Part shown: one piece after another, positions 25,365 through 33,762 of the stretch
Layout of the letters: every line of letters starts with the position of its first letter
How positions within the stretch are numbered: the stretch's first letter is position 1
NCBI RefSeq assembly: GCF_020531905.1
Contig: NZ_JAJAWG010000002.1
Location: forward strand, 477,276-541,275
Direction: 5' to 3'
Source of the DNA: Deefgea salmonis
GTDB lineage: Bacteria; Pseudomonadota; Gammaproteobacteria; Burkholderiales; Chitinibacteraceae
DNA: 64,000 nt
Notes under the pieces: model-generated
What the model saw: only the letters and a program-made list of their open reading frames with translations
Database searches by the model: none
What the model was told of the DNA's origin: nothing
Translations under genes and position numbers: made by a program

Positions 25365-26177
25365 ATGAGATCCCTATCCATGATTGAAGTCATTGTTGCC
25401 TGTCTTGCTGTTGGCCTTGTTGCTGGATTTTTAGCCGGTTTATTAGGCGTCGGCGGCGGTTTGGTGATTGTTCCAGCTTTATTGTGGGTCTTTCACTGGC
25501 TGGGTGTCGCCCCCGAGCATCAGCAGCATTTAGCCATTGGCACCTCATTGGCGACGATTATTTTTACTGGCGCGGCCAGTGTACGAGCGCACGCGCAAAA
25601 AGGCGCGGTGCGTTGGGATATTGTGCGGCAGATTAGCCTTGGCATCGTGCTTGGCACGTTTATTGGCGCACAAATTGCCGGTTGGATTTCTGCGGTGCAC
25701 TTAAAGTGGCTGTTTATTATTTTTGCTTACGTAGTGGCCGCGCAAATGTTGCTCGACCTAAAACCCAAACCAAGTCGGCAATTGCCCCATGTGCTGGGCA
25801 TGAATCTGGTGGGCGGCGGCATTGGCCTGTTGTCGAGCTGGGTCGGCATTGGTGGCGGCTCTTTATCGGTGCCGTTTATGACGGCGTGCAATGTGCCGGT
25901 TAAAACCGCGATTGGCACTTCGTCGGCGATTGGGATTCCAATTGCGATGGCTGGTGCACTGGGTTTTATCGTTAGCGGTTGGTCGGCGCAGCAACTGCCT
26001 TCAGGCAGCTTGGGCTTTGTGTATTTACCGGCGCTATTGGGGATTGTTTTAGCCAGTTTTCCAATGGCCAAAATCGGCGCAGCAGCGGCGCATCGCTTGC
26101 CAGTGCCGGTGCTCAAAAAATGCTTTGCCGCTTTATTAATCGTTTTGGCAAGCAAAATGCTCATTAGCATAATGTAA
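25365..26177 (+). CDS. TauE/SafE (TSUP)-family membrane exporter
   Basis: A 270-residue inner-membrane protein with about eight hydrophobic segments. The two family repeats are visible, each with a Gly-rich signature: GLLGVGGGLVIVPALL near the N-terminus and GGGIGLLSSWVGIGGGSLSVP in the middle (shown in two parts around SSWVG). The family exports sulfite, sulfoacetate or other organosulfur anions; the substrate here is unknown. The ATG at 25380 (MIEVIVAC) may be the real start, since neither candidate has a strong ribosome site. Confidence 0.85.
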   Translation: MRSLSMIEVIVACLAVGLVAGFLAGLLGVGGGLVIVPALLWVFHWLGVAPEHQQHLAIGTSLATIIFTGAASVRAHAQKGAVRWDIVRQISLGIVLGTFIGAQIAGWISAVHLKWLFIIFAYVVAAQMLLDLKPKPSRQLPHVLGMNLVGGGIGLLSSWVGIGGGSLSVPFMTACNVPVKTAIGTSSAIGIPIAMAGALGFIVSGWSAQQLPSGSLGFVYLPALLGIVLASFPMAKIGAAAAHRLPVPVLKKCFAALLIVLASKMLISIM

Positions 26178-26207
26178 ACGTCACGCGGCGGATAAAGCGG
26201 TACTAGA

Positions 26208-26260
26208 CAGGTATATTAATCTAGCCATTACAGAACAAAGCAATGAGCGATATACCCTAG
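26208..26260. repeat. Short palindromic element, copy 4
   Basis: A roughly 53-bp inverted repeat with left end CAGGTATATTAATCTAG and right end GAGCGATATACCCTAG, downstream of the TauE-type gene. It is more degenerate than the other copies. Confidence 0.6.
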
Positions 26261-26301
26261 CACCTTTCAAAGCCAAACTCATTAAGCCAAGACTTACAGT
26301 C

Positions 26302-26331
26302 AAAAAAAAACGGCCGCAGCCGTTTTTTTTT
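26302..26331. terminator. Bidirectional terminator
   Basis: A run of A, stem ACGGC / GCCGT with loop CGCA, then a run of T, between the convergent exporter and DsbA-like genes. Confidence 0.85.
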
Positions 26332-26341
26332 CGTTCGCTAG

Positions 26342-27001
26342 TTATTGCCCAGGGTAGGCAATCGCGACCTCACTATTGATTAATTGGTTTAATTGCTCAT
26401 GACCAAACTTCAGCAAGGGCTTATTGTTGACGTAAAAACTCGGCGTCTTGGTAATTTGCAATGCTTTTGCATCCGCGCGATCTTGCTCGATCACCGCCAT
26501 CACTTTGGGCTCATTCATGTCTTTGCGCATTTGATCAAAATCGAGGCCTAAATGGCCCAAATATTGCCAAACTGTTTCTGGTGCCGGCGCATGATGGCTG
26601 GCCCACTGGTCTTGCGTGGCAAGCAGCGCTTCTAAAGCCGGCCAAAATTTGCCTTGCGCGCGCGCCGCTTCCAAAACTTGGGCGACATAATCCGAGCCTG
26701 GGTGAAAATTAGCGTAGCGAACGGTGAGCTTAATTTTGCCCGGATTGCTATTGATGATGTTTTTTACAAAGGGATAAAACTGGCTGCACGCTTCGCAAGC
26801 CGGATCCATAAATTCAACAATATGCACTTTGGCGTCCGCTGGGCCATAGGTAATCGATGAAAATCGATTTAACGCCGCGCTATTTTCAACCGCCAAATTT
26901 TGCGAATGATCGGCACTTTTATTGGAATACACCACGGCACCAATAATAAACAAAGCCGCCATCGCGACCACGCTGGTGATCACAATGAGTGAACGTTTCA
27001 T
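26342..27001 (-). CDS. DsbA/DsbD-gamma-like thiol oxidoreductase, membrane-anchored
   Basis: A 219-residue protein with an N-terminal membrane helix or uncleaved signal (about 5-27), then a thioredoxin-fold DsbA-type domain with active site C69-E-A-C72 (FMDPACEACSQF) and cis-Pro loop (TKTPSFYVN, about 185). Its ATG overlaps the stop of the DsbB-like gene by four bases (ATGA), so the two are translationally coupled and presumably form a redox pair: the membrane protein re-oxidises this periplasmic donor. The arrangement resembles the BdbC-BdbD pairs of bacteria with a second, dedicated Dsb system. Confidence 0.85.
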   Translation of the reverse strand: MKRSLIVITSVVAMAALFIIGAVVYSNKSADHSQNLAVENSAALNRFSSITYGPADAKVHIVEFMDPACEACSQFYPFVKNIINSNPGKIKLTVRYANFHPGSDYVAQVLEAARAQGKFWPALEALLATQDQWASHHAPAPETVWQYLGHLGLDFDQMRKDMNEPKVMAVIEQDRADAKALQITKTPSFYVNNKPLLKFGHEQLNQLINSEVAIAYPGQ

Positions 27002-27450
27002 TTTTTAAATCCTCTAGAAATCATAAATAGCAAGCCGATCATCAACGAAAACGCCACCACCGACATCAACGGGATCGTGATAAAGCCAATCAGTTCCAAA
27101 TCAATCTTGGCGCATGACACCTCAGCACCACAAGGCTGCATCGCTTCGGGAATCACGCCGCTGTAAATCAATAAATGATAAAAAGCGAATAACCACCCGA
27201 TCACCGCCAACGGTAAGGCATAACGCGTCACCTTACGATCTAAAGGAAACAGCGCCACACTAAAAATCACCAACATCGCATACATCGGAATCCGCTGATA
27301 CCAGCACAACACACACGGCGGAATAAGCATCACTTCACTAAAAAACAAGCTACCAAACGTTGAGGTCGCGGCAATTAACCAACAAACAAATAAACAATAC
27401 CACGCGCCGTTATGGGCCGAATCTGACGATACATCGGTGCTTTGCGACAA
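26998..27450 (-). CDS. DsbB/BdbC-type quinone-linked disulfide oxidoreductase
   Basis: A 150-residue membrane protein with four hydrophobic helices. It has the two periplasmic cysteine pairs of the family: C46-V-L-C49 in PPCVLCWYQRIPMY and C107...C113 in MQPCGAEVSC. It should pass electrons from the DsbA-like partner (overlapping gene downstream) to quinone. The short second loop matches BdbC-like members rather than E. coli DsbB. Upstream sits a 270-bp repeat element, so the promoter probably lies in the 120 bases before the start. Confidence 0.85.
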   Translation of the reverse strand: MSQSTDVSSDSAHNGAWYCLFVCWLIAATSTFGSLFFSEVMLIPPCVLCWYQRIPMYAMLVIFSVALFPLDRKVTRYALPLAVIGWLFAFYHLLIYSGVIPEAMQPCGAEVSCAKIDLELIGFITIPLMSVVAFSLMIGLLFMISRGFKK

Positions 27451-27569
27451 AATAATCCCTTCGCCGATTGGCGTAACTCATTAAAGTAAGTAATCGGATG
27501 GCATCATACAAAAACTACGGCGAATAAATCTATGATTTATTTACCAATACTGATTTATTTCCCAAAGCT

Positions 27570-27839
27570 TAGGGTCTGTTGACGATTGGTTTCCCGCCGC
27601 GCTGGAGTGTTTTTCTCGGCGAATCAAGGCGTAGTAAGCGATACATAGTCATTCTATGTGAGCTTGCTACAACGCAGAGTCGCCGCGAAAAGCGCCCAGC
27701 CCGCAGGGTTTGGCTGCTTTTGGCCTGATGCTGCGTTACAAAGCGCTGGCGTAGAATGACTACGTTGCGCGCTTCGTGCCTTGCCTCAGGCCAAAATCCG
27801 CGCAAACGCGGTTGGCAAACCAAACGTCAACAGACCCTA
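27570..27839. repeat. MITE-like element B (270 bp)
   Basis: The ends are TAGGGTCTGTTGACGATTGG on the left and, on the other strand, TAGGGTCTGTTGACGTTTGG on the right: a terminal inverted repeat of at least 20 bp with one mismatch. Inner inverted repeats include ACATAG/CTATGT. No transposase is encoded. Its right-end TAG is the stop codon of waaA. Fragments of the same element occur at 11425-11450 and 30957-30998. Confidence 0.8.
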
Positions 27840-29126
27840 AAGATAGGTAGTCAGCTCATCCAGCAAGCGCGCCGTTGCGCCGCGATGCGCATTGGCAAAC
27901 TCAACGCCTGCCGCGCTCATGGCCTGCCGCGCGGTATCATCCAGCAGCAATTGCTGCGTTTTATCCAGAATCTCGCCCAGCGTTTGCCCTTGCCAAGCCG
28001 CGCCTTCAGCCAAAGCCGCTGCCGTTGCCGCAGCAAAATTAAACGTGTGTGGCCCAAGCAGCACCGGACAGCCCAGCGCACAAGCTTCGATAAAATTCTG
28101 ACTACCAAAAGGCAAGAGCGAGCCGCCCATAATACAAACATCACTCGCGGCAAACCAGGCTGCCATTTCGCCCATGCTGTCGCCCAAAATCACCTCCGCC
28201 GCAACGATGTCTTGTTGCCACTGACTGCGTCGCTGTAGCGCCAAGCCATGACTGCGAATTAAATCAGCCACGGCATCAAAGCGTTGTGGATGACGCGGCA
28301 CAATAATCAACAACGGCGCGGCCGCCGTTTGACCATACATGCTTTGCCATTGCGCTAAAAATGCCGCCTCTTCACCTTCTCGGCTCGACGCCAATAGCAC
28401 TAATGGACGGTTGGCTTGCTGAAGTAACGCTGCGCGCCAAGCCTGCCCGCGCGCAATGATAGCGGCATTATTGCTATGATCAAATTTAACTGAGCCCATT
28501 ACCTTAGTGGCGCGCGCGCCCAAAGCAGCGAGTCGTTCGGCATCGGCTGGTGCTTGCGCCAATACCAGCGACCATTTGGCCATGGCTGGCGCAATCAACG
28601 CCGAAATTCGCTGATAAGCCCGGAAAGACGCCGCAGAAAGCCGCGCATTGGCCAGCACCAGCGGAATCTTGGCGGCAGCCGATTCATGCAGCAAATTGGG
28701 CCAAATTTCAGTTTCCATCACCACGCCGCATTGCGGCCGAAAGTGCTGTAAAAATCGCCGAATCGCTGCCGGATAATCGTAAGGTAAATACACAATGGTG
28801 GAAAAATCGCCAAATAAGGCCTGCGCGGTTTCTCGCCCTGTTGGCGTCATACATGTCAACAATAGTGGGCGATGCGGGGCGGCACGCCGAAGCGCCTGAA
28901 TAATCGGCGCACAAGCGCGCATTTCCCCCACCGACACCGCGTGCAACCAAATGGGTCTTAGGGTATTGCCTTGCAGATCTTTTTCATCAATGCCTACAGC
29001 GTAATACCCTAAACGCTCACCCCAAAACTGCCGGTAAGCCGGCTGCTTTTTGCTGCGTTTAAGCAAATACAACCAAATCAGCGGAAAACCTAGCCACAGC
29101 AAAAGGCGATACGCCCAGCGCACCAT
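27837..29126 (-). CDS. waaA: 3-deoxy-D-manno-octulosonic acid (Kdo) transferase
   Basis: Transfers Kdo from CMP-Kdo to lipid IVA in inner-core lipopolysaccharide synthesis; inner-membrane anchored GT30 enzyme. The 429 residues start at 29126 (MVRWAYRLLLWLGFP), overlapping the waaC stop by one base; a longer frame would add 43 residues inside waaC. An N-terminal membrane helix is followed by WGERLGYY, LHAVSVGEMRA, METEIWPN and MGGSLLPFGSQN, all family motifs. Between LGYY and LHAVSVGE there are about 18 residues where E. coli WaaA has about 10; that DNA (28959-29012) is a copy of the short palindromic element, in frame. The TAG stop is supplied by the end of MITE element B. Confidence 0.93.
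   Translation of the reverse strand: MVRWAYRLLLWLGFPLIWLYLLKRSKKQPAYRQFWGERLGYYAVGIDEKDLQGNTLRPIWLHAVSVGEMRACAPIIQALRRAAPHRPLLLTCMTPTGRETAQALFGDFSTIVYLPYDYPAAIRRFLQHFRPQCGVVMETEIWPNLLHESAAAKIPLVLANARLSAASFRAYQRISALIAPAMAKWSLVLAQAPADAERLAALGARATKVMGSVKFDHSNNAAIIARGQAWRAALLQQANRPLVLLASSREGEEAAFLAQWQSMYGQTAAAPLLIIVPRHPQRFDAVADLIRSHGLALQRRSQWQQDIVAAEVILGDSMGEMAAWFAASDVCIMGGSLLPFGSQNFIEACALGCPVLLGPHTFNFAAATAAALAEGAAWQGQTLGEILDKTQQLLLDDTARQAMSAAGVEFANAHRGATARLLDELTTYL
28959..29012. repeat. Short palindromic element, copy 5, inside waaA
   Basis: A 54-bp element bounded by a perfect 10-bp inverted repeat TTAGGGTATT / AATACCCTAA. The inner right arm CCTACAGC matches intergenic copy 2. At 54 bases it equals 18 codons and keeps the waaA frame open, encoding roughly LGYYAVGIDEKDLQGNTL. 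Confidence 0.55.
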
Positions 29127-30094
29127 CACGGCAAACGCCCCCCCGCCGACGTGGCTTCCCACACTTGATCCACCGTCGGTGGCGTGCCATTGCCGCCTAA
29201 ATTGAGCGCAAACGTCGCCGCTTTCACGCCGGTTAACGCCGGCTCTGAAGCGCAAAAGATCGCCACCACCGGCACCGCAACCGCCGCAGCCAAATGCGCT
29301 AAACCGGTATCAACCCCCACTACCACTCGGCTACCCGCCAGCATGACCGCCGCGTCGGTTAAACTTAACTGAGGGGGCACCACCGCCAGCGGCAACGCCG
29401 CTGCTAAACGTTCGGCGCGCTGTTTTTCTCGGGCATTCCCCCAAGGAAAGACTGGCCGCAAACCGGCCGCAATACAGCGCTGCGCCAGCGCAATCCAATG
29501 GCTTTCTGGCCATTCTTTATCTTCGCGGCTGGTTGCCGTCAGCAACACCGCGTACGGCGAGCGCCCTAGCCATGGCAAATCTTGCAACGGCACTTTTAAG
29601 CCGTAATCGAGCTCGCCTTGCAAGGCATAGCCGTTAGCAGCGGCAGTCAAACGCCGATTTCGCTCAATCGCGTGCAAATTTTTAGCCACGGGATATTGGC
29701 GTTGATACGCCAAACTCGCCCAAGGCTCACGGCAAGAATGTCGATCAAAACCGGCAACTGGGCCGCAGGCCAAACGCGCAATGGCGGCGCTTTTGATTAA
29801 ACCTTGCGCGTCCAAAATCAAGTCATAACGACAGGCACGAATTTCAGTTTTAAATTGCGCCCACTCGGCTCGCGTCGCCGCCGCCATCGGTGATTTACGC
29901 CAACGCCGTAGCGCCACCGGAATCACTCGCCGAATTGCCGGATGTAACCGTGGTAGCTCAGCGAAACCTTCTTCGACCACCCAATCGATGACCGCATCAG
30001 GGTAGGCGCGCAGCAAGTCGGTCATCGCTGGCATTTGATGAATTACGTCGCCCATCGACGAGAGGCGAACAATGAGTATTTTTTGCATTGGCAT
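29126..30094 (-). CDS. waaC: Lipopolysaccharide heptosyltransferase I
   Basis: Adds the first L-glycero-D-manno-heptose to Kdo2-lipid A, a GT9-family enzyme on the cytoplasmic face. The 322 residues show the N-terminal ILIVRLSSMGDVIHQMPA signature, the acceptor-side WVVEEGFAEL, and the ADP-heptose-binding GVDTGLAHLAAA motif near residue 262. Its stop overlaps the waaA start by one base, so the two inner-core genes are translationally coupled. A second ATG six bases in (MQKILIV) is an equally good start. Confidence 0.94.
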   Translation of the reverse strand: MPMQKILIVRLSSMGDVIHQMPAMTDLLRAYPDAVIDWVVEEGFAELPRLHPAIRRVIPVALRRWRKSPMAAATRAEWAQFKTEIRACRYDLILDAQGLIKSAAIARLACGPVAGFDRHSCREPWASLAYQRQYPVAKNLHAIERNRRLTAAANGYALQGELDYGLKVPLQDLPWLGRSPYAVLLTATSREDKEWPESHWIALAQRCIAAGLRPVFPWGNAREKQRAERLAAALPLAVVPPQLSLTDAAVMLAGSRVVVGVDTGLAHLAAAVAVPVVAIFCASEPALTGVKAATFALNLGGNGTPPTVDQVWEATSAGGRLP

Positions 30095-30302
30095 ATTCTA
30101 ACAGGGACAAATCCAGCTTTGAGAACAAAGCAGCACTAGCCCTTCATCTAAAAAGGTCTAATATCATAAAACGTCAGCGTGCCATAAGGATTCATTCAAT
30201 CTTTGACTGTTCATTGATCAAGCAAAACCGCGAGCAAATCGCTAAAACACTGCGACGCCGCAATTTCCCCCTGTTTTGCTTACCGACTTAAGGTTTAATT
30301 CT

Positions 30303-30941
30303 ATGTCTCTTATTATTGCCTTATGTATAGGATTGGCGGTCGGTCTATTACTCCAGGCCAATAAAATTCGCCTATTGCGCCAACAGCTCACCGAACAGCA
30401 ATTGCGCGACGCACTCACCGGCTTGTATCAACGTCCGCATTTATTTACTTTATCGGCAAGAGAGGTCAATCGTGCCCAACGCAGCCAAAGCAAAATGGCG
30501 GTGTTGATCGCCGACATGGACCATTGCGCCGAAATCAACGCCAATCATGGCTTACACGCGGGAGACTTGGCGCTCAAGCGACTTGCCGAGTCCGCACTCA
30601 AATCGGTACGTGATTTTGATTTAGTCGGGCGTTATTCTGGCGAAGAAATCGCCTTAGTGCTACCCGATACCGATTACAAAGGCGCAATGGTCGTCGCCGA
30701 ACGCTTACGCAACAACGTTAAACAAATCCCGATCACCTTGCCCAATCAAAGCGAATTTTATATTTCGATTACCATTGGTTTAGCTGCCTTTGATATGGAA
30801 ACCGAAACCTTCGAAGACATTTTAGTGGCGGCCGATTCCGCACTACAATCAGCCAAAAAAATGGGCGTCGATCGCATCGAAGCCTTCCCAGCCTCGATTC
30901 CTGTGGTGAGCTCGTCGCTCAACCCAGCACCATCACCTTAA
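30303..30941 (+). CDS. GGDEF-domain protein (probable diguanylate cyclase, SGEEI variant)
   Basis: A 212-residue protein starting at 30303 (AAGG upstream; a TTG frame extends nine codons further). One N-terminal membrane helix (about 3-20) is followed directly by a GGDEF domain (about 35-195) without a separate sensor domain. The signature loop reads GRYSGEEIALV (about 109-119), with Ser for the first Gly and Ile for Phe. The metal region DMDHCAEIN keeps the Asp and Asn but lacks the usual Phe-Lys. Ser at the first position is found in active cyclases, so activity is possible but not certain. No RxxD inhibitory site upstream of the loop is evident. Confidence 0.8.
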   Translation: MSLIIALCIGLAVGLLLQANKIRLLRQQLTEQQLRDALTGLYQRPHLFTLSAREVNRAQRSQSKMAVLIADMDHCAEINANHGLHAGDLALKRLAESALKSVRDFDLVGRYSGEEIALVLPDTDYKGAMVVAERLRNNVKQIPITLPNQSEFYISITIGLAAFDMETETFEDILVAADSALQSAKKMGVDRIEAFPASIPVVSSSLNPAPSP

Positions 30942-30956
30942 AGCCTTGTAACCTTT

Positions 30957-31062
30957 GCTTTCCCGCCGCGCTGGATCGATTTTCGCCGCGAATCAACGTA
31001 AGCCGCATTAACAGGCTTGCTCAGTCTTGAGCGAGCCGTTAAAGTCGAGCAATCTTACGTAT
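30957..31062. repeat. Element-B-derived palindromic region upstream of cobT
   Basis: Bases 30957-30998 match the left part of MITE element B (TTTCCCGCCGCGCTGG, then CGCGAATCAA). The following 60 bases form nested inverted repeats: ACGTAAG/CTTACGT outside, and AACAGGCTTGCTC pairing with GAGCGAGCCGTT inside. This forms a long hairpin ending 13 bases before the cobT start, overlapping where its leader would be. Confidence 0.6.
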
Positions 31063-31074
31063 TGGAACAAAGCA

Positions 31075-32118
31075 ATGAAAGCCATCGCCAATGACATCGC
31101 CCTTAGCGCCCAAGCCAGACAATCCCAATTAACCAAACCGCTCGGCAGCCTAGGCCGTTTAGAAGACATTGCCATCTGGTTTGCTGGCCGCACTGGGCAA
31201 ATCACGCCAAAACGCCTACAAGCAGCCATTTGTATTTTTGCTGCCGATCACGGTGTTGCGGTTGAAGGTGTATCGGCGTTTCCAGCCGAAGTGACGGCAC
31301 AAATGGTGGTCAATTTTATGAATGGCGGCGCCGCCATCAGTGTGTTGGCACGAGAAAACCAAGCCACGCTGAATGTGATTGATGTCGGCGTCAAAAATGA
31401 TTATCCCAATCCGATCAATAGCCAAGGCAAACTGTTTCGCAGCCCGGTGTGTGCCGGCACAGCCAATTTACGCATCACGGCTGCGATGACTGAAGCGCAG
31501 TACCAAAAAGCTTGGCAAATCGGCGTTGCCAGTGCCGTTCATGCCATTGAAAGCGGTAAAAATCTATTGATTGGCGGCGAGATGGGCATCGCCAATACCA
31601 CCGCCGCCGCCGCATTGATTTGTGCGCTCACCGATCACGCCGCAGATGAGATTGTCGGCCTTGGCACCGGCATTGAGCTATCGGCTCGCCAGCATAAAAT
31701 CCAAGTCGTTAACGATGCTCTAGCGCGCGCCACAGCGGCGGGCGCACACAGTCCACTCGATTGGCTGCGTGAAGTCGGCGGTTTAGAGATCGCCGCCCTC
31801 GCTGGTTATTACACTGCCGCCGCTGAGGCTGGAGTGCCGATCTTACTCGATGGTTTTATCACCACCGCGGCCGCTTTAGTCGCCGTCAAGGCCAAACCCG
31901 AAGTCGCCGACTGGCTGTTGGCCAGCCATGTCTCGCAAGAGCAAGGCCATCGCGCTGCGCTGGCGGCACTGAACTTAACGCCGCTACTCGATCTCGGCCT
32001 GCGATTGGGCGAAGGCAGTGGCGCGGCCTTGGCCTTGCCGATTTTGCAATCGGCACTCACTTTACACCGCGAAATGGCCACTTTTGCTGAGGCCGGTGTC
32101 GCTGCTGGAGCGATGTAA
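31075..32118 (+). CDS. cobT: Nicotinate-nucleotide-dimethylbenzimidazole phosphoribosyltransferase
   Basis: Makes alpha-ribazole phosphate from dimethylbenzimidazole and nicotinate mononucleotide for the lower loop of cobalamin. The start at 31075 gives about 347 residues; an upstream TTG frame would add 16 residues encoded in repeat DNA. The LTKPLGSLGRLE motif, FAADHGVAVEGVSAFP and GEMGIANTTAAAA are typical, and the catalytic Glu is in LGLRLGEGSGAALALP. Its stop overlaps the next start (TAATG), giving a coupled cobT-cobC-cobS operon for nucleotide-loop assembly. Confidence 0.95.
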   Translation: MKAIANDIALSAQARQSQLTKPLGSLGRLEDIAIWFAGRTGQITPKRLQAAICIFAADHGVAVEGVSAFPAEVTAQMVVNFMNGGAAISVLARENQATLNVIDVGVKNDYPNPINSQGKLFRSPVCAGTANLRITAAMTEAQYQKAWQIGVASAVHAIESGKNLLIGGEMGIANTTAAAALICALTDHAADEIVGLGTGIELSARQHKIQVVNDALARATAAGAHSPLDWLREVGGLEIAALAGYYTAAAEAGVPILLDGFITTAAALVAVKAKPEVADWLLASHVSQEQGHRAALAALNLTPLLDLGLRLGEGSGAALALPILQSALTLHREMATFAEAGVAAGAM

Positions 32119-32729
32119 TGGCCTTTCGCCTCACGCTGATCCGTCATGGCGTAGCCCAAGGGGCTGAGCAGGCGATCTTTGGCCATAGCAATCCCCCACT
32201 TTCGACCTTAGGGCGCGAGCAATTAGCGGCGCGTTGGGCTGAGCTATCGGCCCATCCGGTTGATGCGATTGCCAGCTCAACCTTGGCCCGCGCAGCGGAT
32301 TTTGCCTTTGACGCCGCGATGTCACTCGGCATTGCGCTGCATTTAGAGCGCGGCTTTGACGAAATGAATCTGGGCAGCATCGATGGCAAAGCCAAAGCCG
32401 ATTGGAGCGCTGCGGAGCACGCCGCTTGGGATGCTTGGCAACACGACCCCGCCGCCCATCCTTTACCCGGTGGCGAGACGTGGGATGCGTTTAGCCTGCG
32501 GGTGCAAACGGCACTCAATACTTGGATTGCCAGCGGCGACGCTGAGCACCGGGTTTTAATTGCCCATCAAGGCACAATCAAAGCGATTTTACTCAACGCA
32601 CTGGGTTTATCTGCCGCAAGGCATAGCCAATTTTGGCTGGCCCCAGCGGGCTGCATTACGCTGTGGTGGGATCAAGACTGGCCGCCGATGATTTTAGGCA
32701 TCCAAAATAATTTGCCGGACGCACGCTAA
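32118..32729 (+). CDS. cobC: Histidine phosphatase, alpha-ribazole phosphatase type
   Basis: A 203-residue histidine phosphatase superfamily protein with the phospho-His motif LIRHGVAQG (R9-H10-G11), an early FGHSNPPLSTLGREQ segment and a second catalytic His in VLIAHQGTIKAIL (about 152). Located between cobT and cobS with overlapping start and stop codons on both sides, it very likely dephosphorylates alpha-ribazole phosphate or adenosylcobalamin phosphate. The assignment relies on position as well as motif, since the superfamily is broad. Confidence 0.85.
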   Translation: MAFRLTLIRHGVAQGAEQAIFGHSNPPLSTLGREQLAARWAELSAHPVDAIASSTLARAADFAFDAAMSLGIALHLERGFDEMNLGSIDGKAKADWSAAEHAAWDAWQHDPAAHPLPGGETWDAFSLRVQTALNTWIASGDAEHRVLIAHQGTIKAILLNALGLSAARHSQFWLAPAGCITLWWDQDWPPMILGIQNNLPDAR

Positions 32730-33472
32730 TGTGGCGCTTTGACTGGCGAATTCCGGCATTAGCGGTGCAATTTTTAAGCCGAATCCCAACGCCAACCATC
32801 CCCAATTTTGATCCCAAACTATTGGCGCAAGCCGTCGCTTGGTTTCCAGCGGTGGGGGTGCTGATTGGCGGATTTTTATTGACGGCGGTGTATTTCACGG
32901 CGCTGGTTGACCCGTGGTTGGCGGCCATCTGCGGTTTGCTGATCTGGGTTTGGATTACCGGTGGCTTGCATCTAGATGGTCTAGCCGATATGGCCGATGG
33001 TTTAGGTGCGGCGCATCGTGATCCGGCGCGATTTTTAGCGGTGCTGAAAGACCCACATCTGGGTAGTTTTGGCGTGCTGTCGCTGATCATGCAATGTTTG
33101 CTGAAACTCATCTTGCTGATGTTACTGATTGGCCAACAACAATGGACGGCGCTGATTTTGATTCCTGCTTGGGCGCGCAGTGGGGTATTTTGCTGGCAAA
33201 CCCTCCCCGCTTTAGCCCCCGGTATGGCTGAACAATTTGCTTGGCAAAACCAGCGTTTACTCGCGCTATTTTGGTGGTTGGCGCTACTGCTGGCGACGGC
33301 GCTATTGAGCCCAGCACTGCTGATTGCACCCTTGGTGTTGCTCACCTACCGGCAATGGCTGAAAGCCAAACTGGGCGGCGTGACGGGTGATTGTTTGGGC
33401 GCGGGCATTGAAATTTGTGAAAGCGGATTACTCCTCATCGCCGTACTGGGCGCAGGTATAATCGGCCTCTGA
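32729..33472 (+). CDS. cobS: Adenosylcobinamide-GDP ribazoletransferase (cobalamin synthase)
   Basis: A 247-residue membrane enzyme joining adenosylcobinamide-GDP and alpha-ribazole(-phosphate). It has six or so hydrophobic segments and the family motif GGLHLDGLADMADGLGA (about 74-90), then DPHLGSFGVLSL. GVTGDCLGAGIEI near the C-terminus matches the second conserved loop. Its ATG overlaps the cobC stop. Only the late assembly steps are encoded here, which fits salvage or a split pathway. Confidence 0.95.
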   Translation: MWRFDWRIPALAVQFLSRIPTPTIPNFDPKLLAQAVAWFPAVGVLIGGFLLTAVYFTALVDPWLAAICGLLIWVWITGGLHLDGLADMADGLGAAHRDPARFLAVLKDPHLGSFGVLSLIMQCLLKLILLMLLIGQQQWTALILIPAWARSGVFCWQTLPALAPGMAEQFAWQNQRLLALFWWLALLLATALLSPALLIAPLVLLTYRQWLKAKLGGVTGDCLGAGIEICESGLLLIAVLGAGIIGL

Positions 33473-33495
33473 TTCGATTACTTACAGAGCATATT

Positions 33496-33762
33496 ATGAA
33501 ACTAGTTCGTGCCATCGAAGTTTGGGAAAAAGGCATGGAAGGCGCTTTTATTGGCCATTTGGCCCTCGCCGAAACCGTACCTGTTGCATTGTTATTTGAG
33601 CTATTTGCCGCCGAGCAAGATCAGCCCGACCCAGAAATGAAATTATCGTACCTGCTCGACGCGCCCAGAGTTGAAAAAATCCAAGCTTTTGTTGCCGAAA
33701 CCATGGACAGCAGCCGCTTTGATTTTATCCTCACGGCTTATGGCTTACCCGATTATCAATAA
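33496..33762 (+). CDS. Small conserved-looking hypothetical protein
   Basis: An 88-residue acidic soluble protein starting MKLVRAIEVWEKGMEG, 23 bases after cobS, so possibly the last gene of the cob operon. No signal peptide, membrane segment or known motif is visible. Codon use matches its neighbours and the start is clean, which supports a real gene. The TAA stop lies at the edge of a short palindromic element (TAAGGGTATATC). Its function is not recognisable. Confidence 0.6.
   Translation: MKLVRAIEVWEKGMEGAFIGHLALAETVPVALLFELFAAEQDQPDPEMKLSYLLDAPRVEKIQAFVAETMDSSRFDFILTAYGLPDYQ

Noticed and set aside
29127..29255. N-terminal extension of WaaA
   Set aside because: It lies inside waaC and is not family-like; the start at 29126 begins with the usual membrane helix.
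30942..31074. Cobalamin riboswitch before cobT
   Set aside because: No B12-box-like conserved core could be seen; the region is repeat-derived hairpin sequence.
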